Positions 36,010 to 45,245 of a stretch of DNA of 64,000 nt are shown piece after piece. A model generated the notes under the pieces. It searched no databases and was not told where the DNA came from. It saw only the letters and a program-made list of their open reading frames with translations. Made by a program: the position numbers and the translations under genes. Position 1 is the stretch's first letter; the number at the start of each line of letters is the position of its first letter. Source of the DNA: Gallionella capsiferriformans ES-2 (GTDB lineage: Bacteria; Pseudomonadota; Gammaproteobacteria; Burkholderiales; Gallionellaceae); the NCBI RefSeq assembly GCF_000145255.1, contig NC_014394.1:2852001-2916000 (forward strand), in the 5' to 3' direction.

Positions 36010-37146
36010 ATGGAAAGAGATCAGGCCACCGAGCTGATACACAATTTGTTGCGCGGCATGGCCAGCAAGAAAGCATCTGACTTATTTATCACCGCAGGCT
36101 TTCCGCCCGCATTCAAGGTCGATGGCAAGATGACCCCGGTTTCCAGCCAGCCGCTGTCGCATCAGCATACCCGCGAACTGGCGCGCAGCATCATGAACGA
36201 CCGCCAAACCGCCGAGTTCGAAGCCTCACACGAGTGCAATTTCGCGATCAGCCCGCACGGCATCGGCCGCTTCCGCGTCAACGTATTTATGCAACAGCAG
36301 CATGTCGGCATGGTCATGCGCACCATCACCACCAAAATACCCAATCTCGACGAGATGGGCATGCCCGACATCCTCAAAGACATCGTGATGACCAAGCGCG
36401 GTCTGGTCATTCTGGTGGGCGCGACCGGTTCGGGCAAATCCACTACGCTGGCGGGCATGCTGGGCCATCGTAACCAGAACAGCTTTGGACACATCATCAC
36501 GATCGAAGATCCGGTCGAATATGTGCATGAACATGGCAACTGCATCGTCACGCACCGCGAAGTCGGGGTGGATACGGAATCCTGGCAGGCAGCGCTGAAA
36601 AATACGCTGCGTCAGGCACCCGATGTGATTCTGATCGGCGAAATTCGCGACCGGGAAACCATGGAATATGCGGTCGCCTTTGCCGAAACAGGCCATTTGT
36701 GCATGGCAACCTTGCACGCGAACAGCGCCAATCAGGCGCTCGATCGCATCATCAACTTCTTTCCCGAAGAGCGTCGCGAACAGTTGTTGATGGACCTGTC
36801 GCTCAACGTCAAGGCGCTCATCTCGCAACGCCTCATCCCCAAAAAAGATGGTTCAGGCCGATCCGCCGCGATGGAAATCCTGCTCAACTCGCCGCTGATC
36901 TCCGATCTGATCTTCAAAGGCGACGTTCATGCGATCAAAGGCGTGATGGCCAAATCCCGCGAACTGGGTATGCAGACGTTCGATCAGGCGCTGTTTGATT
37001 TGTATGAGGCGCATGCCATCAGCTACGAAGAAGCACTCAAAAATGCAGACTCGGTCAACGACCTGCGCCTCAAAATCAAACTGGAGAGCCGCCACACCGC
37101 CGACCGCGATGTAATGAGCGGCACCCATCACCTGCAAATGACTTGA
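36010..37146 (+). CDS. pilU: Type IV pilus ATPase PilU (PilT paralogue)
   Basis: PilT-like ATPase that assists retraction and depends on PilT. The 378-residue protein has Walker A GATGSGKSTTLAGML near residue 137, TIEDPVEYVHEH, Walker B DVILIGEIRDRETM, and ETGHLCMATLHANSANQALDRI. The C-terminal tail of about 30 residues is longer than in PilT, as expected for PilU. It lies 66 bp after pilT and starts behind GGAG. Confidence 0.95.
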   Translation: MERDQATELIHNLLRGMASKKASDLFITAGFPPAFKVDGKMTPVSSQPLSHQHTRELARSIMNDRQTAEFEASHECNFAISPHGIGRFRVNVFMQQQHVGMVMRTITTKIPNLDEMGMPDILKDIVMTKRGLVILVGATGSGKSTTLAGMLGHRNQNSFGHIITIEDPVEYVHEHGNCIVTHREVGVDTESWQAALKNTLRQAPDVILIGEIRDRETMEYAVAFAETGHLCMATLHANSANQALDRIINFFPEERREQLLMDLSLNVKALISQRLIPKKDGSGRSAAMEILLNSPLISDLIFKGDVHAIKGVMAKSRELGMQTFDQALFDLYEAHAISYEEALKNADSVNDLRLKIKLESRHTADRDVMSGTHHLQMT

Positions 37147-37173
37147 CGCGCGAACAATTTTTATAAAAAAGCC

Positions 37174-37584
37174 ATGTTTACCAATCCGGATACGACAACG
37201 ATTTCTCAGATGCTGCAACAGATCCGCACGGTTGCGATCATCGGCCTGTCAGCCAATGAAGCGCGGCCCAGTTTTCGCGTCGCACGAGGACTGCAGCAGC
37301 TGGGTTACCGGATCATCCCGGTCAGACCCGGGGTAACTTGTGTGCTGGGTGAGACGGCTTATCCTGATCTGGACAGTCTGCCGGCGCTGCCCGATATCGT
37401 CGACGTATTCCGCGCCGCAGAACACATCCCCGCCATCGTCGAGGATTGCATCCGGCTCGGCATTAAGCGCATCTGGCTGCAGGAGGGCATCATCAACGAA
37501 GCGGCGGCACAGCGTGCGCAAAACGCGGGAATGACCGTCGTGATGGATCGCTGCCTGTGGCGCGACCGCGCCGCATTGTCATGA
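37174..37584 (+). CDS. CoA-binding domain protein (YccU-like)
   Basis: A 136-residue Rossmann-fold protein with TVAIIGLSANEARPSFRVARGLQQLGYRIIPVRPG (residues 18-52), DIVDVFRAAEHIPAIV and IKRIWLQEGIINEAA. Such proteins resemble the nucleotide-binding domain of succinyl-CoA synthetase; their function is not established. Its stop overlaps the tag start by four bases (ATGA). Confidence 0.9.
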   Translation: MFTNPDTTTISQMLQQIRTVAIIGLSANEARPSFRVARGLQQLGYRIIPVRPGVTCVLGETAYPDLDSLPALPDIVDVFRAAEHIPAIVEDCIRLGIKRIWLQEGIINEAAAQRAQNAGMTVVMDRCLWRDRAALS

Positions 37585-38156
37585 CCGTGCGGTGCGCCTG
37601 GGCGGGCAGTGATGCCTTATACTGCCACTATCACGACACGGAATGGGGCGTGCCGCTGCACGACGATCAACGCCTGTTCGAATTTCTGACTTTAGAAGGG
37701 GCGCAAGCGGGGCTGAGCTGGATTACGGTTTTGCGCAAACGGGAAAACTATCGCGCCGCCTTCGATAATTTCGATGCCGCGCGCATTGCAGCGTATGACA
37801 CTGATAAAATAGCGTCCCTGCTGCTCGACGCAGGCATCGTGAGAAACCGTCTGAAGGTGCAATCCACCGTTACAAACGCACAGCAGTTTCTCCGCGTGCA
37901 GGCCGAGTTTGGCAGCTTTGACCGTTTTCTCTGGCAATTCGTCGACGGCAAACCGGTACAGAACACTTGGCGTCACCTCGCAGAGGTACCTGCAAGTACC
38001 GCGCAATCGGATGCGATGAGCCGCGAATTAAAGCGCCGCGGTTTCAAGTTCGTCGGGACGACGATCTGCTACGCGCTGATGCAGGCGACCGGCATGGTTA
38101 ACGATCACACGACAGATTGCTTTAGGCACGACGTAGAACATAGAGCGGGAGTTTAA
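37581..38156 (+). CDS. tag: DNA-3-methyladenine glycosylase I
   Basis: Base-excision repair enzyme removing 3-methyladenine. The 191-residue protein has [43 protein letters not shown] at its start region and [21 protein letters not shown] at the end; the Cys and His residues of CAW, YHDTEWG and NDHTTDCF form the family's zinc site. The ATG at 37581 fits; an in-frame start at 37557 lies inside the previous gene. Confidence 0.95.
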   Translation: MTVRCAWAGSDALYCHYHDTEWGVPLHDDQRLFEFLTLEGAQAGLSWITVLRKRENYRAAFDNFDAARIAAYDTDKIASLLLDAGIVRNRLKVQSTVTNAQQFLRVQAEFGSFDRFLWQFVDGKPVQNTWRHLAEVPASTAQSDAMSRELKRRGFKFVGTTICYALMQATGMVNDHTTDCFRHDVEHRAGV

Positions 38157-38157
38157 A

Positions 38158-38988
38158 ATGCGGTTGAAATTTACCAAGATGCACGGCGCGGGAAATGATT
38201 TTGTCGTGCTGGATGGCGTACGCCAGCAAATTTCGCTGACGACCGAACAATTGCGCCTGCTGGCCGACCGTCATTTCGGCGTCGGTTGCGACCAAATTTT
38301 ACTGGTCGAGAAGGCGCACGACGCGAGTGCAGATTTCCGCTATCGCATTTTTAATGCGGACGGCGGCGAAGTCGAACAATGTGGCAACGGCGCGCGCTGC
38401 TTCGTGCGTTTCGTGCATGACCAGAAGCTGACGAACAAAGCTGAAATCGTCGTCGAAACCCACAACGGCCTGATCAGACCGCGTCTGGAAGCCGACGGAC
38501 GTGTCGTCGTCAACATGGGTGCGCCGGTCTTCGATGCGGCGCGGATTCCCTTTTCGGGCGGCACGATCGAGGTGATGCAGCCCCTCGTCGTTGCAGATCA
38601 AACGCTGATGGTCAGCATCGTCTCGATGGGTAATCCTCATGCCGTGCAAGTCGTCGACGACGTTGAGCGCGCCGCAGTGGAGGTACTGGGTCCGCTAATC
38701 GAACATCACGCAAGCTTCCCCAAACGCGTCAATGCAGGTTTCATGCAGATCATGGATCGCCAGCATATTCGGCTGCGCGTCTATGAGCGCGGGTCAGGCG
38801 AAACCCTGTCATGCGGCACCGGAGCCTGTGCGGCGGTGGTATCCGGCATTCGTCGCGGCCTGTTAGACAGCCCGGTTAGCGTGGCCACCCATGGCGGCAA
38901 CCTCAGTATCGCGTGGGGCGGCGAAGAAACTCCAGTACTGATGACAGGTCCTGCGATCAGCGTATTTTCAGGCGAAATTAACTTATAA
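38158..38988 (+). CDS. dapF: Diaminopimelate epimerase
   Basis: PLP-independent epimerase making meso-diaminopimelate for lysine and peptidoglycan. The 276-residue protein has [16 protein letters not shown] at the start and both catalytic Cys motifs, [13 protein letters not shown] near residue 75 and [12 protein letters not shown] near 220. GGGAG stands before the ATG, one base after the tag stop. It begins the conserved dapF-DUF484-xerC order. Confidence 0.97.
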   Translation: MRLKFTKMHGAGNDFVVLDGVRQQISLTTEQLRLLADRHFGVGCDQILLVEKAHDASADFRYRIFNADGGEVEQCGNGARCFVRFVHDQKLTNKAEIVVETHNGLIRPRLEADGRVVVNMGAPVFDAARIPFSGGTIEVMQPLVVADQTLMVSIVSMGNPHAVQVVDDVERAAVEVLGPLIEHHASFPKRVNAGFMQIMDRQHIRLRVYERGSGETLSCGTGACAAVVSGIRRGLLDSPVSVATHGGNLSIAWGGEETPVLMTGPAISVFSGEINL

Positions 38989-38997
38989 GGCATGAGC

Positions 38998-39624
38998 ATG
39001 AATTCAGAAGACGTTGCACACTATTTGCTGAACACCCCGGAATTTTTTGAAGACCATCTCGACACCCTCGCGCAAATTACGCTGGCGCACCCGCATGGGG
39101 GTCGCACGATTTCACTGGGTGAACGACAACTGCTGGCTTTGCGCGAAAAAAACAAAGTGCTGGAAAAACAGATGTACGAAATGCTCGAATTCGCCAGAGA
39201 AAACGAAGCCCTGCAAAATAAGGTACATGAATTCACGGTCTCTTTGTTCGCCGCACGCGATTTGACCACGCTACAGGAAATGATCCCGCATCTGTTGCGC
39301 GATATTTTTTCCGTCCCGCATGTTGCAATGCATTTGTGGCAGGTGACACCACCCAGCATGGAAGTGCTGATGTTTACCGACGAACAGTCCAAACCCGTCT
39401 GCCTGCATCAGGCCGCGCACGACACGGCCAGCTGGTTCGGCGAAAGTGCCTCACTGCTGCATTCTTTCGCCTATCTGCCGCTGCATGCCGGCAGCGTGTC
39501 GGTCGGTCTACTGGTGTTAGCTTCAGAGGAAAAACAACGTTTCTACCCTGAAATGGGCACCGTATTCCTGCAACGCATCGCCGATGCGGCAGGCAGCGCG
39601 CTGCACCCTTATCTCGATCACTGA
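38998..39624 (+). CDS. DUF484 family protein (GAF-like)
   Basis: A protein of about 208 residues with the DUF484 pattern: VAHYLLNTPEFFEDHLDTLAQI, HPHGGRTISLGERQLLALREKN, a coiled-coil helix (residues 40-80), then a GAF-like half. Function unknown; it is almost always found between dapF and xerC. ATGs at 38992 and 38998 are both possible; AAGG at 38987-38990 is better spaced for the second. Confidence 0.88.
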   Translation: MNSEDVAHYLLNTPEFFEDHLDTLAQITLAHPHGGRTISLGERQLLALREKNKVLEKQMYEMLEFARENEALQNKVHEFTVSLFAARDLTTLQEMIPHLLRDIFSVPHVAMHLWQVTPPSMEVLMFTDEQSKPVCLHQAAHDTASWFGESASLLHSFAYLPLHAGSVSVGLLVLASEEKQRFYPEMGTVFLQRIADAAGSALHPYLDH

Positions 39625-39634
39625 TCGCCCAACC

Positions 39635-40537
39635 GTGAGCCAGAACCCTAACCATGCGTATTTGCAAGGGTATCTGGCATGGCTGCTGGGGGAGCGCCGT
39701 TACTCGAAGCTGACCGCCGAGAGTTATGCGCGCGACTTGGCACATCTGTTCGAACTGAGCACAGGTCTCGCGCTGAACGAGCTGAAAGTCAGCCATATCC
39801 GCCGCTATATTGCGCAGTTGCATAGTTCAGGGCTGGGAGGCCGTTCGCTCGCCCGCCTGCTCTCGGCCTGGCGCGGCTTTTACAACTATCTGCTGCGCGA
39901 TCACGGCTTTACCGACAATCCCTGTGTGGGTTTGCGCGCACCGAAGTCGGCCCGTGCCTTGCCTCAGGTCTTGTCCCCCGACCAGGCGGTTCGCATGGTC
40001 GATCTGCCAACCGACGCGCCTGATTCGATACGCGACAAGGCAATGTTCGAGCTATTTTATTCTTCCGGCCTGCGTCTGATGGAGCTGATCGATCTTGATG
40101 CTGAGTCGATACGCTCAGACATCACTGCGGGCGAAGTGCGCGTGACCGGCAAAGGCCACAAGACCCGCATCGTGCCGCTCGGCGGCTGTGCCATCAGCGC
40201 GCTGCACGAATGGCTCGCTGTGCGCCCGACACTTGCCAACATCGGTGAGCGCGCGCTGTTTGTCGGCGCGCGAGGCGCACGCATTTCACCGCGCGTCGTG
40301 CAACTGCGCATGAAGCAATGGGGCATCAAACAGGGCATCACCAGCAGCGTGCATCCGCATATGCTGCGCCACTCTTTCGCCACCCACGTACTGCAATCCT
40401 CGGGAGATTTGCGCGCCGTACAGGAAATGCTAGGACACGCCAGCATCTCAACCACGCAGGTTTACACCCACCTCGATTTTCAATATTTAAGCAAAATTTA
40501 CGACGCCGCGCATCCGCGCGCCAAGAGAAAACCATGA
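39635..40537 (+). CDS. xerC: Tyrosine recombinase XerC
   Basis: Site-specific recombinase that with XerD resolves chromosome dimers at dif. The 300-residue protein has an N-terminal SAM-like domain (YLAWLLGERRYSKLTAESYARDL) and the catalytic residues: Arg in SSGLRLMEL, Lys in VTGKGHKTRIVPLG, HxxR in HPHMLRHSFATHVL, His in LGHASISTTQVYTH and the Tyr in the same segment. The GTG at 39635 gives family length; the frame opens at 39584 in DUF484. Its stop overlaps rlmI by four bases. Confidence 0.95.
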   Translation: MSQNPNHAYLQGYLAWLLGERRYSKLTAESYARDLAHLFELSTGLALNELKVSHIRRYIAQLHSSGLGGRSLARLLSAWRGFYNYLLRDHGFTDNPCVGLRAPKSARALPQVLSPDQAVRMVDLPTDAPDSIRDKAMFELFYSSGLRLMELIDLDAESIRSDITAGEVRVTGKGHKTRIVPLGGCAISALHEWLAVRPTLANIGERALFVGARGARISPRVVQLRMKQWGIKQGITSSVHPHMLRHSFATHVLQSSGDLRAVQEMLGHASISTTQVYTHLDFQYLSKIYDAAHPRAKRKP

Positions 40538-41871
40538 GCAAACCTACGAATACCAGATCAGCTTCGACACCGCACCGCACATCCCAAGGCAATCGCGATT
40601 TTCGCAAACGCACCCAACGTGAGGCGCGCCCTGCTGCACCACCCCAATCCCGCAGCGTGCCTGTTGCGGGAGATGCGACGGCACAGGCTGCCATCATCTT
40701 AAAAGAAGGGCGTGAAAAATCGCTGCTGCGCCGCCACCCCTGGGTATTTTCCGGTGCGATCGAGCGCATTGATGGCACACCCGTGAGCGGCGACACACTG
40801 CAGGTTGTGGACGCTGCCGGAAAATTTGTCGCGCAGGCCGCCTACAACGCAGGCTCACAAATCACCGCACGTGTCTGGTCGTGGAATCCCGAGGAGGCGA
40901 TAGACACAGCCTTTTTCCGCCGCAAGATTGCAACTGCGATTGCAGGTCGCGCGGGACTCAATCTGGCAAAAGACAGTAGCGGCATGCGCCTGATCCATGC
41001 TGAATCGGACGGACTGCCCGGGCTGATTGTGGATCAATATGGCGATGTGCTGGTGATGCAGATCGGCAGTGCCGGCATAGAGCACTGGCGCGCACAGATC
41101 GCCGACATCTTGCAGGAACTGTGCAATCCCGCCTGCATCTACGAACGTTCGGATTCGGACTCGCGTACGCTCGAAGGCCTCGAATTGCGCTGCGGCGTGT
41201 TGCGCGGCACGCTACCCGACACGGTCGAAGTGATTGAGCACGGCCTGCGTTTTCGAGTGGATGTGGCAGATGGCCAGAAAACCGGTTTTTATCTGGATCA
41301 ACGCGACAACCGAAAACTGACCGAAACGCTGGCTGAAGGTCGCGACGTACTCAATTGCTTCTGCTACACGGGTGGCTTCTCGCTGTACGCCTTGCGCGGC
41401 GGCGCGAAATCCGTACTGTCTATGGATGCCTCCGGCGAAGCCCTGCATATCGCGACGGATAACCTGACCCGCAACAATCTGGATGAATCGCGCGCCGAAT
41501 GGCAGGAGGCAGATGTGTTTGTCGCACTGCGTAAACTGCGCGATCAGGGTAAAACCTTCGACATGATCATCCTCGATCCGCCGAAGTTCGCACCGACCGC
41601 AGCTTTTGCCGAAAAGGCCGCGCGCGGCTACAAGGACATCAATCTGCTCGGTTTCAAACTGCTGCGTCCGGGCGGCTTGCTGTTTACCTATTCCTGTTCG
41701 GGCGGCATCAGCGAGGAGCTGTTCCAGAAGATCATCGCCGGCGCCGCACTCGATGCGGGGGTCGACGCGCAGATCGTTCGCCACCTGCATGCCAGTGGCG
41801 ATCATCCTGTGCTGCTCAGTTTCCCCGAAGGCGCGTACCTGAAGGGCTTGCTGCTGAGGGTGGCAGACTAA
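40534..41871 (+). CDS. rlmI: 23S rRNA (cytosine-1962-C5)-methyltransferase RlmI
   Basis: Methylates C1962 of 23S rRNA. Domains: a PUA domain (RRHPWVFSGAIERIDG, residues about 65-145), a central EEHB-like part with DQYGDVLVMQ, and the Rossmann methyltransferase with KTGFYLDQRDNR, VLNCFCYTGGFSLYALRGGA and the LDPPKFAP catalytic motif near 345. At 445 residues it is about 50 longer than E. coli RlmI because of a Ser/Pro/Arg-rich N-terminal extension (residues 1-50). Start ATG overlaps the xerC stop. Confidence 0.92.
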   Translation: MSKPTNTRSASTPHRTSQGNRDFRKRTQREARPAAPPQSRSVPVAGDATAQAAIILKEGREKSLLRRHPWVFSGAIERIDGTPVSGDTLQVVDAAGKFVAQAAYNAGSQITARVWSWNPEEAIDTAFFRRKIATAIAGRAGLNLAKDSSGMRLIHAESDGLPGLIVDQYGDVLVMQIGSAGIEHWRAQIADILQELCNPACIYERSDSDSRTLEGLELRCGVLRGTLPDTVEVIEHGLRFRVDVADGQKTGFYLDQRDNRKLTETLAEGRDVLNCFCYTGGFSLYALRGGAKSVLSMDASGEALHIATDNLTRNNLDESRAEWQEADVFVALRKLRDQGKTFDMIILDPPKFAPTAAFAEKAARGYKDINLLGFKLLRPGGLLFTYSCSGGISEELFQKIIAGAALDAGVDAQIVRHLHASGDHPVLLSFPEGAYLKGLLLRVAD

Positions 41872-42890
41872 GGCGCTGCTATCGGCGTCTTGGGTGCGAA
41901 GGTAAAGGCATCCGAGAAGAACGCATCGTTCGGCAAGCCGCGGGTGGAGGTAAAGTCGGTGTGAGCGGCTTCGACAACGACCGGTGCACCGCAGGCATAA
42001 ACCACATGCGCCGACAAATCGCTGTAGTCTTCCAGCACGGCGCAATGCACGAAGCCAGTACGCCCTTGCCAGTGATCTTCCGGCAGCGCATCAGACAGCA
42101 CAGGCGTGAACTGTATGCCTTGCGCCTCCCATTGCTTTGCCATCTCGAGCATATAAAGATCGGACAGTTTGCGCGCGCCCCAGTAGAAATGCATGGGGCG
42201 CTTGATGCCGATATACAGCGCGTGTTCGATAATCGCCTTGATCGGCGCGAAGCCGGTGCCTGAGGCGACAAAAATAATCGGCTTGTCCGAGTCTTCGCGC
42301 AGGAAGAAGGTGCCCAGCGGCCCCTTGAAGCGCAGGATGTCGCGCTCTTTCATTTCTTCGAATACATGATGGGTGAATGCGCCGCCTGAGATGTTGCGGA
42401 TATGCAACTCGAGAAACTCGTCGGTATGCGGAGCATTGGCCAGCGAGAAACTACGCGGTTTTTGGTCTTTCAACAGGATGTCGATGTACTGGCCGGCTAA
42501 AAACTGCAGGCGCTCATTGGCCGGTAACTTGAGCTTCAAAACCATCACATCTTCCGCGGGTTTTTCCATGCTGTGCACACGGCAGGGCATGGTTTTCACC
42601 TGAATATCCCTGACCGCGTTGACTTCCTGACATTCGATGATCAGATCCGATTGCGGTTTGGCACAGCAGAACAAGGCCATACCGGCCTTTTTTTCAGCCT
42701 CCGTCAGCGCGCTACCGTGACCGTGATCGACCTCACCTTGCAACACTTTCCCCTTGCACACCCCGCATACGCCGTCACGGCAACTGTAAGGTAGCGTATA
42801 GCCGTTTTTAAGCGCGGCTTCGAGGATAGTTTCGTTGTCGGCAATGGAAAACTGGTGCCCGCTGGGCTGTATCGTGGTCTGAAAGTTCAT
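41868..42890 (-). CDS. 2Fe-2S/FAD NAD(P)H oxidoreductase (CDP-6-deoxy-delta-3,4-glucoseen reductase-like)
   Basis: A 340-residue three-domain electron carrier: an N-terminal plant-type 2Fe-2S domain (YSCRDGVCGVCKGKV and a late FCCAKP Cys), an FAD domain (PRSFSLANAP) and an NAD domain (FVASGTGFAPIKAIIEHA, VYACGAP). Such proteins are annotated as AscD/RfbI-like reductases, yet no dideoxysugar genes are nearby, so its real electron acceptor is unknown; a ubiquinone or oxygenase partner is possible. Its end overlaps convergent rlmI by four bases. Confidence 0.88.
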   Translation of the reverse strand: MNFQTTIQPSGHQFSIADNETILEAALKNGYTLPYSCRDGVCGVCKGKVLQGEVDHGHGSALTEAEKKAGMALFCCAKPQSDLIIECQEVNAVRDIQVKTMPCRVHSMEKPAEDVMVLKLKLPANERLQFLAGQYIDILLKDQKPRSFSLANAPHTDEFLELHIRNISGGAFTHHVFEEMKERDILRFKGPLGTFFLREDSDKPIIFVASGTGFAPIKAIIEHALYIGIKRPMHFYWGARKLSDLYMLEMAKQWEAQGIQFTPVLSDALPEDHWQGRTGFVHCAVLEDYSDLSAHVVYACGAPVVVEAAHTDFTSTRGLPNDAFFSDAFTFAPKTPIAAP

Positions 42891-42950
42891 GATCTGTGCC
42901 GTTTTAGAGTGCTTTACGCGTAAAGTTGAATTTTAACGCATAATTCGCTC

Positions 42951-43808
42951 ATGAAACGAATACTCATTACAGGTTGCGGGGACATTGCGCGGCGGACGAT
43001 CCCCCTCCTCACCCGCCGCTACCGCGTGTATGCGCTGATCCGTAATCCGGTCTATGGCGAACATCTGCGTAAACTGGGTGCAATTCCTGTCACCGGCGAT
43101 CTGGATGACCGACAGAGTCTGTCACGCATTAAAGGGGTGGCCGACACGGTACTGCACTTCGCGCCGCCCTCGCCCAAAGGATCTACGGATACCCGCACCC
43201 GAAACCTGCTCAGCGTTTTATCTGCCGGCAGCTGCCCTCACCGTCTGGTTTATATCAGCACCAGCGGCGTGTACGGCGATTGTCATGGCGCGCAGATCGA
43301 TGAAACGCGAGCGGTCAATCCGGCATCGATGCGCGGCAAACTAAGGGTGGATGCGGAACGGCAAATCCGCGCCTGGGCAAAAGCTAACCGCGTGAACGCT
43401 AATATCCTCAGGGTGCCGGGTATCTATGCCGCAGACCGCCTGCCGCTGGATCGCCTCAAAGCAGGCGCGCCGGCCATTGCGAATGACGAAGACAGCTACA
43501 GCAATCACATCCATGCGGAGGATCTGGCGCGCATCGCGGTGGCGGCCCTGCTGCGCGGCAAACCCTGCCGCATTTATCATGCGACCGATGACGATGAGAT
43601 GAAAATGGGCGACTACTTTGATGCCGTGGCCGATGGCACGCATCTGCCGCGCGCACCGCGTCTATCGCGTGCCGAGGTGAAAATAGCCGTGTCGCCAATG
43701 ATGTGGTCGTTTATGAATGAATCCAGACGGCTCAGTAATACACGCATGAAGCGCGAACTCAAAGTTGTATTGCGCTACCCGACCCTGAACGCCTTTTTTA
43801 ACACATGA
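42951..43808 (+). CDS. NAD-dependent epimerase/dehydratase family protein (extended SDR, YeeZ-like)
   Basis: A 285-residue Rossmann protein starting KRILITGCGDIARRTIPLL, with TGDLDDRQSL, VLHFAPPSP and LVYISTSGVYGD. The usual catalytic YxxxK is absent: the segment at the expected place reads MRGKLRVDAERQ, with Arg in the Tyr position, as in some atypical SDRs. It may be a binding or reductase protein of unknown substrate. It is divergent from the 2Fe-2S reductase gene. Confidence 0.82.
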   Translation: MKRILITGCGDIARRTIPLLTRRYRVYALIRNPVYGEHLRKLGAIPVTGDLDDRQSLSRIKGVADTVLHFAPPSPKGSTDTRTRNLLSVLSAGSCPHRLVYISTSGVYGDCHGAQIDETRAVNPASMRGKLRVDAERQIRAWAKANRVNANILRVPGIYAADRLPLDRLKAGAPAIANDEDSYSNHIHAEDLARIAVAALLRGKPCRIYHATDDDEMKMGDYFDAVADGTHLPRAPRLSRAEVKIAVSPMMWSFMNESRRLSNTRMKRELKVVLRYPTLNAFFNT

Positions 43809-43845
43809 AGAATTTCTGACGCAAATCCGGGATCAGCACCGCGTA

Positions 43846-45135
43846 TCAGCTCCCGAAGGCGGTTGACAGGGCCGCAATCATGTAAGCGTGATCATTGGCT
43901 CCCGCGCTCTCGCGCGCGCTGTGCATCGCCCACATCGGCGAGCCGACATCCACGCTGGCAATGCCTAACTGTGACGCCACCTTGGGGCCGATGGTGCTGC
44001 CGCAGCCCAGATCGCCCCGATGCGCATACTGCTGATACGGCACACCTGCCGTTTCGCAAAATCCCATAAAGCGCGCCGCCGTTTCGGCATTGGTCGCGTA
44101 GCGCTGGTTCACATTGGTTTTGATGACAGGCCCGCCGTTGACCAGCACTTTGTGAGCGGGCTCATAGGCGGCGGGGAAATTCGGATTGTAGGCATGCGCC
44201 ATATCGGCGCTGATAAATAAACTCTGCGACAGGGCGCGGACTCTATCTTCCTCATCCAGTTCCGCACTAAAACTGATACGACTCAGCACGTCGGACAGAA
44301 AACTGCCGCCCGCCCCCGCCGCACTCTCGCTCCCCACCTCCTCGTGATCGAAGAGGGCAATCATGCAGGTGGCCTTAGTCTGCACCGCCGCGATGAGCGC
44401 GCTCAGCGCAGCATGACAGGACGCCAGATTATCCAGCTGGCTATCCGCAATGAATTCCTCGTTCGCCCCCCACAAACAGCCCTTTTGTACGTCATAGACA
44501 TTCATCTCGAAGCTCAGCAGATCAGCGGCATCGCACCCTGCGGCACTGGCCAGCAGCTGTCGCAAATTGGCCTCCGCGTCCTCACCCTCGCCCAACTGCC
44601 CCAGAATGAGCGGCAGTTCAGTCTGCTTATTGAATTTCAGCCCCTGCTCATTGACCTCTCGGTTCATGTGTATCGCAAGGTTCGGCAGACGCAGCAGAGG
44701 GTGCTCGAAGCGAACAAGCCGCGTCTGCTGATTGCGCAATACAACACGCCCGGCCAGACTCAAATCCCGGTCAGAGAAACTAGCCAGTATCGGCCCGCCG
44801 TAAACTTCGACCGCCAAACGCATCAGCCCGTCGCAGGCGATGCTCGCCTTAGGCTTGAGCCTTAAACCGGGAGAATCGGTATGCGCGCCGATAATGCGAT
44901 AGCCCGCCTCCGCTTGTTGACCGAGCGCAAAGGCGATCATAGACGCGCCACCGCGTACAACGTAATAGCGCCCGCCCGCGTTGAGTTGCCAGCGTTCTCC
45001 CTCCTCAAGCCGGATATATCCCGCAGCCTGCAGCCGCACCTCTGCGCTCGCCACCGTATGCCAGGGGCTGGGACTCGCGTCAATAAAGTCGATTAGCTCA
45101 AGGGCTGCGTTACGTTCGGAACGGATTGCGGACAT
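43846..45135 (-). CDS. apeB: M18 family aspartyl aminopeptidase
   Basis: Zinc aminopeptidase removing N-terminal acidic residues. The 429-residue protein shows DFIDASPSPWHTV at the start, the metal ligands in IGAHTDSPGLRLKP near residue 80, DSQLDNLASCHAAL, the DHEEVGSES acid pair near 265, SADMAHAYNPNF and the C-terminal PMWAMHSARESAG. Length is normal for bacterial ApeB. It sits just downstream of htpG with a terminator between. Confidence 0.94.
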   Translation of the reverse strand: MSAIRSERNAALELIDFIDASPSPWHTVASAEVRLQAAGYIRLEEGERWQLNAGGRYYVVRGGASMIAFALGQQAEAGYRIIGAHTDSPGLRLKPKASIACDGLMRLAVEVYGGPILASFSDRDLSLAGRVVLRNQQTRLVRFEHPLLRLPNLAIHMNREVNEQGLKFNKQTELPLILGQLGEGEDAEANLRQLLASAAGCDAADLLSFEMNVYDVQKGCLWGANEEFIADSQLDNLASCHAALSALIAAVQTKATCMIALFDHEEVGSESAAGAGGSFLSDVLSRISFSAELDEEDRVRALSQSLFISADMAHAYNPNFPAAYEPAHKVLVNGGPVIKTNVNQRYATNAETAARFMGFCETAGVPYQQYAHRGDLGCGSTIGPKVASQLGIASVDVGSPMWAMHSARESAGANDHAYMIAALSTAFGS

Positions 45136-45186
45136 GGCGTGTAGAGGTGCGTATTGAGATTAGTATGAGTATACAGCGGCGCAAAT

Positions 45187-45214
45187 AAAAAGGCCGGATT
45201 GCTCCGGCCTTTTA
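45187..45214 (-). terminator. Bidirectional rho-independent terminator after htpG
   Basis: AAAAGGCCGGA-TTGC-TCCGGCCTTTT (45188-45213) is a perfect 11-bp stem with a T run on each strand. It ends the htpG transcript ahead of apeB. Confidence 0.9.
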
Positions 45215-45245
45215 CTGGCTCCCTGCGCGGGGATGATACAGTTGA

